Shown piece after piece: positions 1 to 8,513 of a DNA stretch of 64,000 bases. The position numbers and the translations under genes were made by a program. How positions within the stretch are numbered: the first letter of the stretch is position 1; each line of letters opens with the position of its first letter. This stretch comes from Glacieibacterium sp965200405 (GTDB lineage: Bacteria; Pseudomonadota; Alphaproteobacteria; Sphingomonadales; Sphingomonadaceae), in the NCBI RefSeq assembly GCF_965200405.1, contig NZ_OZ241356.1, positions 3,100,001 through 3,164,000 of the forward strand, given 5' to 3'. The notes under the pieces are model-generated. The model saw nothing but the letters and a program-made list of their open reading frames with translations. It was not told the origin of the DNA and did no database searches.

Positions 1-619
1 AACGCACCGGGTTGGTCGCGACCAGCGGCAGGTCGCGCGCCTGCGCCAGCGCGATGAGCGCCGTCTCGGAGCGTGCCTCGATGGGATCGTCGGTACGGCT
101 GATCTCGACATACAGCCGTCCGGGGAACGCCGCTTCGAGGGCGTTTGCATAGGCATCGGCGTCCTGGCCATCGGCGAGCAGGCGGGCCAGCGCACCCTCG
201 GGCCCGGCGGTCAAGGCGATCAGACCGTCGGTACGGCCCTCCAGCGCGCCCAGGGTCAGCCGAGGTTCGTCGGCGAGTTCGCCGCCAAGGTGCGCCTCGC
301 TGACCAGTGAGATCAGGTTCGAATATCCCGTCGCGTCCTGGGCCAGCAACACCAGCCAGTCGCTGACCGGCCGCTGCAGCACCGTGCGGGCGCCTGGGCG
401 CTCGACTGCGACGCAGACGCCGATCACCGGCTGCACGCCCGCCTTTTCGCACGCGTCGGAAAACTCCATCGCCCCGAACATGTTGTTGCGGTCGGCGAGG
501 ACCACGGCTGGAAAACCCAGCTTGCGGCACGCCTTGGCGATATCGTCGGGACCCATCGCGCCTTCGAGCATCGAATAGGCGGACTGGAGTCGCAGGTGGA
601 CGAACGGTGCGTGCGGCAT
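1..619 (-). CDS. dnaE: DNA polymerase III subunit alpha, N-terminal part (gene runs off the left edge)
   Basis: Replicative DNA polymerase catalytic subunit; only the first 206 codons are visible. The product begins MPHAPFVHLRLQSAYSMLEG, the usual opening of the PHP domain of DnaE1 proteins, and continues with a segment containing DRNNMFGAMEFS, where the family typically has T(D/N)xxNLFGAxEF. The ATG (complement of 617-619) is the first in-frame start giving a normal DnaE N-terminus. I favour DnaE1 over the error-prone DnaE2, because DnaE2 proteins open differently and usually lie next to imuA/imuB, which are not seen. The palm and later domains are outside the window, so activity cannot be judged. 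Confidence 0.9.
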   Translation of the reverse strand, partial: MPHAPFVHLRLQSAYSMLEGAMGPDDIAKACRKLGFPAVVLADRNNMFGAMEFSDACEKAGVQPVIGVCVAVERPGARTVLQRPVSDWLVLLAQDATGYSNLISLVSEAHLGGELADEPRLTLGALEGRTDGLIALTAGPEGALARLLADGQDADAYANALEAAFPGRLYVEISRTDDPIEARSETALIALAQARDLPLVATNPVR

Positions 620-679
620 GGTGCGTATGTGGCAGTCGGACTCGGTCGCCCGCAAGGTCGGGGCGAACTTAGCTGTGGG

Positions 680-1576
680 TTACCGCATCCCGCCGAGTGC
701 CATCATGCCCTGAGCGGCGCCGGTATCGGGCACGATCTCGCCGTTACGATCGCTGATCTCGTCCCAACGGGCGGCGATGTTCTCGGGCGTCATGTCGGCG
801 TGGTCAACGTGAATGCCGCGGGTCAGCGTCACATAGGCGCGCTCGAAGCCCCCGGCGCCGGCGTTGACGATGGCGTTCGACGGGGCGTCGTTGCTGACCA
901 GGAACAGCGCTGCCGGCATCACCGTCTCGGCGCCCATCTTCGCCAGCATCTCCGGCGGCATCAGATCCTCGGTCATGCGCGTGGCGGCGACCGGCGCGAT
1001 GGTGTTGCAGCGGACGTTGTACTTGGCACCTTCGAGGCTCAGCGTCTTCATCAGGCCGACCAACCCGAGCTTTGCCGCGCCATAGTTCGCCTGGCCGAAA
1101 TTACCGTACAGCCCGGAGGACGAGGTCGTCATCAGGATACGTCCGAAGGCCTGCTCGCGCATCGTCTCCCATACCGCCTTGGTGCAGGTGACCGAGCCCA
1201 TCAGATGAACGTCGACGACCTGGCGGAAGTCGTCGAGGCTCATCTTGGCGAACGTCTTGTCGCGCAGGATGCCGGCATTGTTGATCAGGACGTCGATCCG
1301 GCCCCAGCGCTCCTTGACGAAGGCGACCATCTTCTCGACCGCGACCGCGTCGGTGACACTGGCGCCATTGGCCATCGCCTCGCCGCCCGCCGCGACGATC
1401 TCGTCGACCACCGCCTGCGCCGCCGACAACGAACTGCCCGAGCCATCGCGCGCGCCACCCAGGTCGTTGACCAGCACCTTGGCGCCGCGCTCCGCCAGCG
1501 CCAGCGCATAGGCGCGGCCGAGGCCGCCGCCGGCACCGGTGACGATGGCGACGCGATTGTCGAAGCGAATGGTCAT
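680..1576 (-). CDS. SDR-family (3R)-hydroxyacyl-CoA dehydrogenase-like oxidoreductase
   Basis: 298-residue short-chain dehydrogenase. The nucleotide-binding motif TGAGGGLG is at residues 14-21, NNAG near 98-101, a serine-rich strand TTSSSG near 150, and the catalytic YxxxK as YGAAK. The early segment VNDLGGARDGSGSS is characteristic of the dehydrogenase domain of peroxisomal-type multifunctional enzyme 2 (HSD17B4) and its bacterial homologues, which act on 3-hydroxyacyl-CoA, so fatty-acid oxidation is the likely role. An upstream in-frame start would add 17 non-conserved residues; the ATG at 1576 directly precedes the conserved N-terminus. It lies downstream of and co-directional with the toxin/immunity pair, but a 68-nt gap argues against tight coupling. 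Confidence 0.85.
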   Translation of the reverse strand: MTIRFDNRVAIVTGAGGGLGRAYALALAERGAKVLVNDLGGARDGSGSSLSAAQAVVDEIVAAGGEAMANGASVTDAVAVEKMVAFVKERWGRIDVLINNAGILRDKTFAKMSLDDFRQVVDVHLMGSVTCTKAVWETMREQAFGRILMTTSSSGLYGNFGQANYGAAKLGLVGLMKTLSLEGAKYNVRCNTIAPVAATRMTEDLMPPEMLAKMGAETVMPAALFLVSNDAPSNAIVNAGAGGFERAYVTLTRGIHVDHADMTPENIAARWDEISDRNGEIVPDTGAAQGMMALGGMR

Positions 1577-1644
1577 GGATCGATCCCTGAAACTCTCGGG
1601 CGCAGCGTTTACGGGAGGCGGTGGCACCCCGGCAAGGGGCCGAC

Positions 1645-1866
1645 TCAGTCCGCGACCAACTCGTCATAGGGCGGCAGGTTGATCTGCTTGCGACCGGCAG
1701 ACGCATAGGCGTCCTCCAGTTCCTCTGCCGCCTGCTCATAGGCGAACAACAGTTCCTGGTCGTTGGGATTGGCGTCGACGCTGCCGCACATCGCGTCGAG
1801 GCGGCGGATCTCGCGCGCCACCGCCTGGATCGCCATGACCAGAGTATTGCCGCCGACTTCAGGCAC
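1645..1866 (-). CDS. Tsi2-like immunity/antitoxin protein
   Basis: 73-residue acidic, helical small protein. Remembered Pseudomonas aeruginosa Tsi2 (about 77 residues) aligns along almost the whole length: here MAIQAVAREIRRLDA versus VAIQCVAARTRELDA, and a matching C-terminal LPPYDELV versus LPPYDRLI. Tsi2 binds and neutralises the cytoplasmic toxin Tse2. The start chosen is GTG (complement of 1864-1866), because GGAG lies six bases upstream. An internal ATG at 1836 would drop ten residues. It follows the toxin gene by 18 nt, the same order as tse2-tsi2. The identification rests on memory of the sequence, so a profile search should confirm it. Confidence 0.72.
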   Translation of the reverse strand: MPEVGGNTLVMAIQAVAREIRRLDAMCGSVDANPNDQELLFAYEQAAEELEDAYASAGRKQINLPPYDELVAD

Positions 1867-1884
1867 TTGCTGCTCCGAACGGGC

Positions 1885-2355
1885 TCAACTGCGGGCTTGC
1901 CGGTACTGCGCGACGACAGCACTGCGCGCCAGATTGTCGAGGGCGCCCATCATCGCCGCCAGCGTCATCCGGGTTCGCGCCTCGATCCTGGAATGGCGCG
2001 CCATCACCGAATGTGTCGAGTTCCACTTCGCCTCGCGCCCGATGCTGATGACCAGCGACTCCGGGATCGAAGTCCCTTCCGGAATATGGAAATAACGCCA
2101 ATTGGCATTGCCGAACCAGCCGGGCTTGTCCTGGACCGAGATACTGCCACCCGGGCTGATCTCGGGACCGTTCGCGCCGACCTCGACGATGACTTCGGCA
2201 CGGCTCTTCTGTGTCTGTCCGAGCGAGTCGCGAACATCGCGATCGACGAAGCTGGGATAAAGCAGGCCACCAACGGGAGCGCCGTCGTTGACCAGCTCGC
2301 CAGCAAAGGTGCCGTTGCGGACAGCGCGAAACAAGTGACAGCGCGTCTCAGCCAT
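1885..2355 (-). CDS. Tse2-like ADP-ribosyltransferase-fold toxin
   Basis: 156-residue soluble protein without signal peptide. It shows the Tse2 layout: LFRAV near the start (Tse2 has LYRAV), LLYPSF, a GGSISVQD segment where Tse2 has GGTSVFD, HIPEGTSIPESL versus VIPDGTDIPPDL, and a C-terminal helix MGALDNLARSA versus MGHLDNFVRNA. Tse2 is a cytoplasm-acting, NAD-dependent type VI effector whose fold resembles ADP-ribosylating toxins. The start ATG has GGGAGG about eight bases upstream. The cognate immunity-like gene follows immediately. No vgrG, hcp, PAAR or other type VI gene is in the window, so it could be an orphan effector or act as a toxin-antitoxin pair. The function is inferred from family resemblance recalled from memory. 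Confidence 0.7.
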   Translation of the reverse strand: MAETRCHLFRAVRNGTFAGELVNDGAPVGGLLYPSFVDRDVRDSLGQTQKSRAEVIVEVGANGPEISPGGSISVQDKPGWFGNANWRYFHIPEGTSIPESLVISIGREAKWNSTHSVMARHSRIEARTRMTLAAMMGALDNLARSAVVAQYRQARS

Positions 2356-2387
2356 TCGCCTGCCCTCCCCCGGACGGACGAAAGCTA

Positions 2388-2403
2388 GGGCAAGCCCCTG
2401 CCC
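2388..2403 (-). terminator. Weak hairpin between phoB and the toxin gene
   Basis: On the minus strand a GGGCA/TGCCC five-base stem with a six-base loop lies between the phoB stop and the toxin start. It is followed by only a short pyrimidine run, so it would be at best a leaky attenuator. It may reduce read-through from the phosphate operon into the toxin pair. Confidence 0.25.
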
Positions 2404-2419
2404 CGGTCAAACCACGGCC

Positions 2420-3133
2420 TCAGCTCGCCAGCTTCAGCACCGGCGTATCCAGATCAAGTGCATAGCCTGCAGAACGTACCGTCCGGATCACGTCGGGCAG
2501 TGCGTCACCACCGTTGATCGCCTTGCGAAGCCGGCGGATGTGGACGTCGACGGTGCGCTGCTCGACATAGACGTCGCGGCCCCACACGGCGTCGAGCAAC
2601 TGCTCGCGGCTGAAGACGCGGCCGGGATGCTCGAGGAAATGCCGCATCAGGCGAAATTCCGTCGGACCGAGGACGATCGGCTGCCCGTCACGGGTGACGC
2701 GGTGCGCGGAGGTGTCCATGACGATCCCCGCATAGTCCAGATTGCCGCCGGTCAGGGCCGGACGCAGGCGGCGCAGGACGGCGCGGACCCGCGCGATCAG
2801 CTCGCGCGGCGAGAACGGCTTGGTGACGTAATCATCGGCGCCGGTCTCCAGCCCGCGGATGCGGTCGGCTTCCTCGGCGCGGGCGGTCAACATGACGATC
2901 GGCAGGCTGGCAGTCGTCGGCGAGCGGCGCAGGCGGCGGCAGACCTCGATGCCCGACAGGTTGGCGATCATCCAGTCGAGGATGACGAGGTCGGGCTTGT
3001 CCTCCTCGGCCAGGACCAGCGCCTCCTCGCCATCGCCGGTCTGGACGACGGAAAAGCCTTCCTTCTCGAGGTTGTAGGTCATCAGTTCGACGAGGTTGGC
3101 GTCGTCCTCGACCAGCAGGATGCGGGGCTTCAT
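2420..3133 (-). CDS. phoB: Phosphate regulon response regulator PhoB
   Basis: 237-residue OmpR/PhoB-type regulator that activates phosphate-starvation genes after phosphorylation by PhoR. Receiver domain: acidic pair VEDD at 8-11, phospho-acceptor Asp53 in ILDWM, and the conserved TKPF lysine. The C-terminal winged-helix domain spans about 130-230 and ends with a typical IRTVRSAGYAL segment. The ATG at 3133 gives MKPRILLVEDD, the standard start; an upstream in-frame start adds 19 unrelated residues. It lies 13 nt after phoU in the gph-phoR-pst-phoU order, so it is probably autoregulated by the Pho box before pstS. Confidence 0.96.
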   Translation of the reverse strand: MKPRILLVEDDANLVELMTYNLEKEGFSVVQTGDGEEALVLAEEDKPDLVILDWMIANLSGIEVCRRLRRSPTTASLPIVMLTARAEEADRIRGLETGADDYVTKPFSPRELIARVRAVLRRLRPALTGGNLDYAGIVMDTSAHRVTRDGQPIVLGPTEFRLMRHFLEHPGRVFSREQLLDAVWGRDVYVEQRTVDVHIRRLRKAINGGDALPDVIRTVRSAGYALDLDTPVLKLAS

Positions 3134-3146
3134 CGGCTGAACTCCG

Positions 3147-3869
3147 TCAGTTGGCGGCAGGTGCAAAGTTCGACAGCGAGGTGTCGTCACCCCGCGGCCG
3201 CTCCGCGATATGCGTGCCGGTGGCGCTGTAGTGCACCATCTCGGCGACGTTGGTGGCGTGGTCGCCGATGCGCTCCAGGTTCTTCGCGATGAACAGCAGG
3301 TGCGCCGACGGCGTGATCGCCTGCGGATTTTCCATCATGAAGGTCAGCAGCGAGCGGAACAGGCTGGAATAAAGGTTATCGACCGTCGCATCGCGCTGGC
3401 ACACCGCGAGCGCCTTGTCCGGATCGCGGTCGACGAACGCATCGAGCACGTCCTTGACCATCGAGGCGACGACACGCGCCATCTCTGGCACGATGACCAT
3501 CGGTGCGATCGGGGCGCTCTGGGCCAGCACCGAGGCGCGCTTGGCGATGTTCTTGGCGTAGTCGCCGACCCGCTCCAGGACCGAGCTGATCTTCAAGGCG
3601 GCGACGATCTCGCGGAGGTCGCTGGCCATCGGCGCCCGCAACGCGATGATGCGGATCGCCAGCGCCTCGGCCTCGGTCTCCAGCGCGTCGATGCGGGCGT
3701 CGGTGGCGACGACGCTCAGCGCCGCATCGCTGTCACGACGCTGCAGCGCATCGACCGACGCGATGATCTGGCTTTCGCACAGGCCACCCATCTGCGCGAT
3801 CAGCGAGCGCAGCTGGTGGATCTCGTTGTCATAGGATTTGACGGTATGCCCAGGCGACTGGTCGGCCAC
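3147..3869 (-). CDS. phoU: Phosphate signalling protein PhoU
   Basis: 240-residue helical protein that links the Pst transporter to PhoR and represses the Pho response when phosphate is plentiful. The two PhoU repeats are visible through their metal-site helices: ERVGDYAKNIAKR in the first half and ERIGDHATNVAEM in the second. The start codon is GTG, supported by AGAGGAG nine bases upstream. It lies between pstB (23 nt upstream) and phoB (13 nt downstream), the common arrangement. Length and motifs are normal. Confidence 0.96.
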   Translation of the reverse strand: MADQSPGHTVKSYDNEIHQLRSLIAQMGGLCESQIIASVDALQRRDSDAALSVVATDARIDALETEAEALAIRIIALRAPMASDLREIVAALKISSVLERVGDYAKNIAKRASVLAQSAPIAPMVIVPEMARVVASMVKDVLDAFVDRDPDKALAVCQRDATVDNLYSSLFRSLLTFMMENPQAITPSAHLLFIAKNLERIGDHATNVAEMVHYSATGTHIAERPRGDDTSLSNFAPAAN

Positions 3870-3892
3870 GATATTCTACTCCTCTTACCGGA

Positions 3893-4717
3893 TCAGCCGT
3901 AGCGGCCGGTGATATAGTCCTTGGTGCGCTGCTCGTGCGGATTGGTGAAGATCGTCGACGTATCGCCGTACTCGACCATCGTGCCGAGGTGGAAGAACGC
4001 CGTCTTCTGGCTGACGCGCGCCGCCTGCTGCATGTTGTGCGTGACGATGACGATGGCGTAGCGACCGCGCAGGTCGTCGATCAGTTCCTCGATCCGCGCC
4101 GTGGCGATCGGGTCGAGCGCCGAGCATGGCTCGTCCATCAGGATGACTTCCGGATCGACCGCGATGGCACGGGCGATGCACAGCCGCTGCTGCTGGCCGC
4201 CCGACATGGCGGTGCCGCTGTCCTGCAGCCGGTCCTTGGCTTCTTCCCACAGGCCGGCGCGGCGCAGCGACTTCTCGACGATGATGTCGAGGTCCGCCTT
4301 GGCATTGGCGAGGCCGTGGATCTTGGGGCCATAGGCGACATTGTCATAGATCGACTTGGGGAACGGGTTAGGCTTCTGGAAGACCATGCCGACGCGGGCG
4401 CGCAGCTGCACGACGTCCATGCCGGACTTGTAGATGTCCTCGCCGTCGAGCTTGATCTCGCCCTCGACACGCGCCGAGGCGACGGTGTCGTTCATGCGGT
4501 TCATGCAGCGCAGGAAGGTCGACTTGCCGCAACCGGACGGGCCGATGAACGCGGTGACATTCTCCAGGCTGACGTCGATCGAAACGTCCTTCAGCGCCTG
4601 CTTGGCGCCGTAGAAGACGTTGACGTTGCGCGCCGTCATCTTGGTGGTCACCGCTTCGGCGGCAAGGCCGCGAACGACGGGGACATTCTGGGCGGCGAGG
4701 TTGGTCTGCATGTTCAT
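3893..4717 (-). CDS. pstB: Phosphate ABC transporter ATP-binding protein PstB
   Basis: 274-residue ATPase that powers high-affinity phosphate uptake from the cytoplasmic side of PstCA. Walker A GPSGCGKST is at residues 59-67, the ABC signature is SGGQQQR, and Walker B is VILMDEP with the switch histidine in IVTHNM. A 30-residue N-terminal lead precedes the conserved NVFYG strand, and a second ATG two codons in is also possible. It starts 4 nt after pstA ends, so the two are translationally close. Confidence 0.96.
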   Translation of the reverse strand: MNMQTNLAAQNVPVVRGLAAEAVTTKMTARNVNVFYGAKQALKDVSIDVSLENVTAFIGPSGCGKSTFLRCMNRMNDTVASARVEGEIKLDGEDIYKSGMDVVQLRARVGMVFQKPNPFPKSIYDNVAYGPKIHGLANAKADLDIIVEKSLRRAGLWEEAKDRLQDSGTAMSGGQQQRLCIARAIAVDPEVILMDEPCSALDPIATARIEELIDDLRGRYAIVIVTHNMQQAARVSQKTAFFHLGTMVEYGDTSTIFTNPHEQRTKDYITGRYG

Positions 4718-4721
4718 TGGA

Positions 4722-5999
4722 CTACCAGCGCCTCTCGAAGCGATTACGGAGATAGATGGCGACGCTGTTCATCAACATCAGGAAAATCAGCAGGACGATG
4801 ATCGCAGTCGAGGTCTTCTCGACGAAGCCGCGCTGGACGTCGTCGGACCACAGGAAGACCTGGACCGGCAGCACCGTAGCCGGATTGCTCAGGCCCTGCG
4901 GCGTGTCGGTGACGAAGGCGCGCATGCCGATCAGCAGCAGCGGCGCGGTCTCGCCCAAGGCGCGGCTCATGCCGATGATCGTCCCGGTCAGGATGCCGGG
5001 CAGCGCCAGCGGCAGGACGTGCTGGAACACCACCTGGATCGGCGAGGCACCCACGCCGAGCGCTGCATCGCGAATCGACGGCGGCACCGCCTTGATCGCG
5101 ACGCGCCCCGCAATGACGATGACCGGCAGCGTCATCAGCGCCAGCGTCAGTCCGCCGACGATGGGTGCCGAGCGCGGCATGTTGAAGAAGTTGAGGAACA
5201 CCGCCAGCCCGAGCAGCCCGAAGATGATCGACGGCACGGCGGCAAGGTTGTTGATGCTGACCTCGATCAGGTCGGTCCAGCGGTTCTTCGGCGCAAATTC
5301 CTCGAGGTAGATCGCCGACAGGACGCCGACCGGGAACGACAGTCCGAGCGTCACCAGCAGGGTCAGCAGCGAGCCCTTGGTCGCCCCCCAGATCCCCGCC
5401 AGTTCGGGATCGTTGGAGTCGGCGGCCTTGAGGAAAGTCCAGTTGAAGCCGGTGCGAACCAGCCCACGCTTGTCGAGCGCGCGGTACTGCGCGACCTCGA
5501 CATCGCTGACGCCGCGTGTCGTCTCGGGCTCGGCAAAGTCGTATTTGCCCTTGGCGATCTGGTCGAGCTTGCTCTTGACCGGAACCCAGATGGCGACGGT
5601 CTTGCCGAGCAGCGACGGGTCGGCGACGACCGCCTCGCGCAGCGCCAGCCAGCCGCCCTCGCTGACCATGTCGGCGCCCTGGCCGAGCCCGGCTGCCGAT
5701 CGGACCATCAGGCCCTGGAAGTCGCCGGCCCGGATCGCCGCCTTGGCGTTCGGACCTCGCGCCGCCGTCGGGTCGATGCCAAGCGCCGCCGGGTCATAGG
5801 TCACGCTGAGCTTGACCTCGGTGGTCAGGAAGCCACTGCCGCCCTTCTGGATGACGGTCGCGACCAGGAACACCAGGAACGCTGCGGCCAGCACCAGCGC
5901 GAACAGGCCGGTATATTTGAAGATCGCCTCGCTGCGGTAGCGCGCCCGAATGCGCGCCGACATCTGCGGCGACGACCAGTGCGAGGCCGAGCTACTCAT
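4722..5999 (-). CDS. pstA: Phosphate ABC transporter permease PstA
   Basis: 425-residue inner-membrane permease. One N-terminal membrane segment (about 23-45) is followed by an unusually long soluble region of about 150 residues, then the permease core with the EAA-type loop (AALGVGAS...ALPGILTG). DUF3333-like N-terminal extensions of this kind are common in alphaproteobacterial PstA. The ATG at 5999 overlaps the pstC stop by 8 nt (ATGAGTAG), which favours it over the upstream in-frame start at 6041. It works with PstC as the membrane channel. Confidence 0.94.
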   Translation of the reverse strand: MSSSASHWSSPQMSARIRARYRSEAIFKYTGLFALVLAAAFLVFLVATVIQKGGSGFLTTEVKLSVTYDPAALGIDPTAARGPNAKAAIRAGDFQGLMVRSAAGLGQGADMVSEGGWLALREAVVADPSLLGKTVAIWVPVKSKLDQIAKGKYDFAEPETTRGVSDVEVAQYRALDKRGLVRTGFNWTFLKAADSNDPELAGIWGATKGSLLTLLVTLGLSFPVGVLSAIYLEEFAPKNRWTDLIEVSINNLAAVPSIIFGLLGLAVFLNFFNMPRSAPIVGGLTLALMTLPVIVIAGRVAIKAVPPSIRDAALGVGASPIQVVFQHVLPLALPGILTGTIIGMSRALGETAPLLLIGMRAFVTDTPQGLSNPATVLPVQVFLWSDDVQRGFVEKTSTAIIVLLIFLMLMNSVAIYLRNRFERRW

Positions 6000-7392
6000 A
6001 AGCTTCCCGATAGCGCTTGACGACGGACAGCGCGTAAACATTGAGCAACAGCGTGATGACGAACAGCACCAGCCCCAGCGCGAAGGCGGACAGGGTCTTG
6101 GGGCTGTCGAACTCCTGGTCGCCGGTCAGCAGCTGGACGATCTGGGCGGTCACCGTGGTGACGCTGGCGAACGGATTGGCGGTCAGGTTGGCGGCGAGGC
6201 CGGCGGCCATGACGACGATCATGGTCTCGCCGATCGCCCGGCTGACGGCCAGCAGCACGCCGCCGACGATGCCGGGCAGCGCCGCCGGGACGAGCACGCG
6301 GCGGATGGTTTCGGAGGTCGTTGCGCCCATCGCCAGGCTGCCGTCGCGCATCGCGCCGGGCACTGCGGTCAGCGCATCGTCGGCCATCGAGGAAACGAAC
6401 GGGATGATCATGACGCCCATCACGGCGCCGGCGGCCAGTGCGCTTTCCGAGGAGGCGCCGCCGATGCCGATCGACACCGCAAAGTCGCGGACGGCGGGGG
6501 CAACGGTCAGGGCGGCGAAGAACCCGTAGACCACGGTCGGCACGCCCGCGAGGATCTCCAGCAGCGGCTTGAGCATCCGGCGCAGGCGGGGCGCAGCATA
6601 TTGTGTGAGGTAGATCGCCGTCATCAGCCCGAGCGGGATGGCGACGATCATCGCGATGATCGCCCCGATGAAGATCGTCCCCCAGAACAGCGGTACCGCG
6701 CCGAACGCGCCGGAGGATCCGACCTGGTCGGCTCGAAGTGCGGTCTGCGGCGACCAGACGGTGCCGGTCAGGAACTCGACGACGGAAACCTTGTCGAAGA
6801 AGCGAATGCTTTCGAACACCAGCGACAGCACGATGCCCAGCGTCGTCAGGATCGCGACCAGCGAAGCCAGCATCAGCACCCACATGACGCCGCGCTCGAC
6901 GCTGTTCCGCGCGCGGAAGTCGGCCCGCAGCCGCGACAGCGCCCAGACAGCACCCAGCGCGACCAGCGCCGCGGCGATCCCGCCGACGATCATGTTGTAG
7001 CCGTTCCGGGTCTCGACATAGACCTTCGCCGCCGGGCCGGTGGCGGGATTGAAGCCCGCCTCCATCTCGCCGCTGGCGATGCCCTTGACCTCGCTCATGA
7101 AAGCCGAGCGATCGAGCGGCGTGACCGGGCGGTCGGCAGCCGCGACAGTCGAGATCACCTTGTCGCCGACGACGCCGTCACCGACGAACGACCAGGCCGC
7201 GACCAGCAGCAGTGCCGGCAGCAGCCCGGTCATCGCGACGAACGCGCCGTGATAGTTCGGGCGGGAATGAACCCGCCCGATGTCCCGGCCACCCCGTCCG
7301 GCTCCGGCAAACACTGCGCCCCGCGCCCGACCCGTCGTAAAGGCGACGAGGCCGAGCCCGAGTAGCAGGAAGACGATAACCGTCAGGGACAC
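5992..7392 (-). CDS. pstC: Phosphate ABC transporter permease PstC
   Basis: 466-residue permease, longer than the roughly 320-residue enterobacterial form. Two extra N-terminal membrane segments and a periplasmic-type loop precede the canonical permease domain. The core shows LEILAGVPTVVYGFFA and the EAA loop with SLAMGATTSETIRRVLVPAALPGI. The start is GTG (complement of 7390-7392), followed at once by a hydrophobic segment. It lies 11 nt downstream of pstS and overlaps pstA by 8 nt. Confidence 0.95.
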   Translation of the reverse strand: MSLTVIVFLLLGLGLVAFTTGRARGAVFAGAGRGGRDIGRVHSRPNYHGAFVAMTGLLPALLLVAAWSFVGDGVVGDKVISTVAAADRPVTPLDRSAFMSEVKGIASGEMEAGFNPATGPAAKVYVETRNGYNMIVGGIAAALVALGAVWALSRLRADFRARNSVERGVMWVLMLASLVAILTTLGIVLSLVFESIRFFDKVSVVEFLTGTVWSPQTALRADQVGSSGAFGAVPLFWGTIFIGAIIAMIVAIPLGLMTAIYLTQYAAPRLRRMLKPLLEILAGVPTVVYGFFAALTVAPAVRDFAVSIGIGGASSESALAAGAVMGVMIIPFVSSMADDALTAVPGAMRDGSLAMGATTSETIRRVLVPAALPGIVGGVLLAVSRAIGETMIVVMAAGLAANLTANPFASVTTVTAQIVQLLTGDQEFDSPKTLSAFALGLVLFVITLLLNVYALSVVKRYREAYE

Positions 7393-7403
7393 CGGTGTTG
7401 AGC

Positions 7404-8444
7404 TTACTTGATCGACGCGAGGTCGAGCAGCGTCGCCGACGTGGCAATCTGGGCGTTCTTGGTCCGCACGGCATCAGGCGATGCGACGAGGCCGCGACGA
7501 GCGAGATAGCCGCCCTTGCCCCAGGTAGTTTCCCTCGAATACTCGGCCAGGAACTCCTTCATGCCGCGGACCGCCTTCATGTGCTGCGCCTTGACGTAGA
7601 CGTACAGCGGGCGCGAGGCCGGGTATTTGAAGCTGGCGATGTTGTCGTAGGTCGCCGGGACGCCCTGCAGCGGCACGTCCTTGATCTTGTCGCGGTTCTC
7701 TTCGAGGTAGCTGTAGCCGAAGATACCCAGTGCGTTCGGGTTGGCGGCCAGCTTCTGGACGATGAGGTTGTCGTTCTCGCCGGCTTCGACATAGGCGCCG
7801 TCTTCACGCAGCTTGGTGCAGACGTTGGCGTATTTGGCGGCGTCGGCTGCCTTCATGGCGACCACGGCCGGGCTTGTCTCGCAACCCTTGGTCATGATCA
7901 GCTCGCCGAAAGCGTCGCGAGTGCCCGACGTCGGCGGCGGCCCGAGAACTTCGATCTTGATCGCCGGAAGCTTCGCGTTGACGTCCTTCCAGGTCTTGGC
8001 GGTGTTCTTCTTGCCGAACGGCGTTGCCGCCAGCGCCTTGTAGATGTCGAGCTCGGACAGGCTCGGAATGGTGCCGGCGCGGCCCTCTGCCATGGCGATG
8101 CCGTCAAGGCCGACCTGGATCTCGATGATGCCGGTGACGCCGGCGGCGCGGCACTGCTTGATCTCGCTCGCCTTGATGCGGCGCGACGCATTGGCCATGT
8201 CGGGGAACTGCTCGCCGACACCGGAGCAGAACAGCTTGATGCCGCCGCCGGTGCCGGTGGATTCGACGATCGGTGCCTGGAACTGTGGGTTGGTGCGCTT
8301 GAACTGCTCTGCGACCGCGGTCGTGAACGGGTAGACCGTCGACGAACCGACGATGCGGATCTGGGTCCGAGCCTCGGCACCCGAAAGCCCGATCACGGAG
8401 CCGGCAACGGCCACTCCAGCTGCGAGCATGGCTTTAGTCAGCAA
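7404..8444 (-). CDS. pstS: Periplasmic phosphate-binding protein PstS
   Basis: 346-residue binding protein that delivers phosphate to PstCA. A signal peptide ends near GLSGAEA-RT (about residue 25), then the mature N-terminus RIVGSSTVYPF carries the phosphate-contacting SSTV. STGTGGG and TSGTRDAF supply other binding loops. The start is TTG at 8444, supported by AAGGAG seven bases upstream. The next in-frame ATG (8430) would shorten the signal peptide's charged end. It is the first pst gene and lies behind the Pho-box-like repeats. Its strong ribosome site next to a weak start codon is a mild oddity for an abundant protein. Confidence 0.95.
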   Translation of the reverse strand: MLTKAMLAAGVAVAGSVIGLSGAEARTQIRIVGSSTVYPFTTAVAEQFKRTNPQFQAPIVESTGTGGGIKLFCSGVGEQFPDMANASRRIKASEIKQCRAAGVTGIIEIQVGLDGIAMAEGRAGTIPSLSELDIYKALAATPFGKKNTAKTWKDVNAKLPAIKIEVLGPPPTSGTRDAFGELIMTKGCETSPAVVAMKAADAAKYANVCTKLREDGAYVEAGENDNLIVQKLAANPNALGIFGYSYLEENRDKIKDVPLQGVPATYDNIASFKYPASRPLYVYVKAQHMKAVRGMKEFLAEYSRETTWGKGGYLARRGLVASPDAVRTKNAQIATSATLLDLASIK

Positions 8445-8513
8445 GACAATTCTCCTTGAGCCCCATCGGTACGGGCGACCCCATACGGCGATGGCACCGC
8501 GTAGCCGGGCTCA

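Noticed and set aside
5950..7365. A 471-codon open frame antisense to pstC.
   Set aside because: Composition is dominated by Asp, His, Arg and Gln, typical of a shadow frame; pstC is conserved on the other strand.
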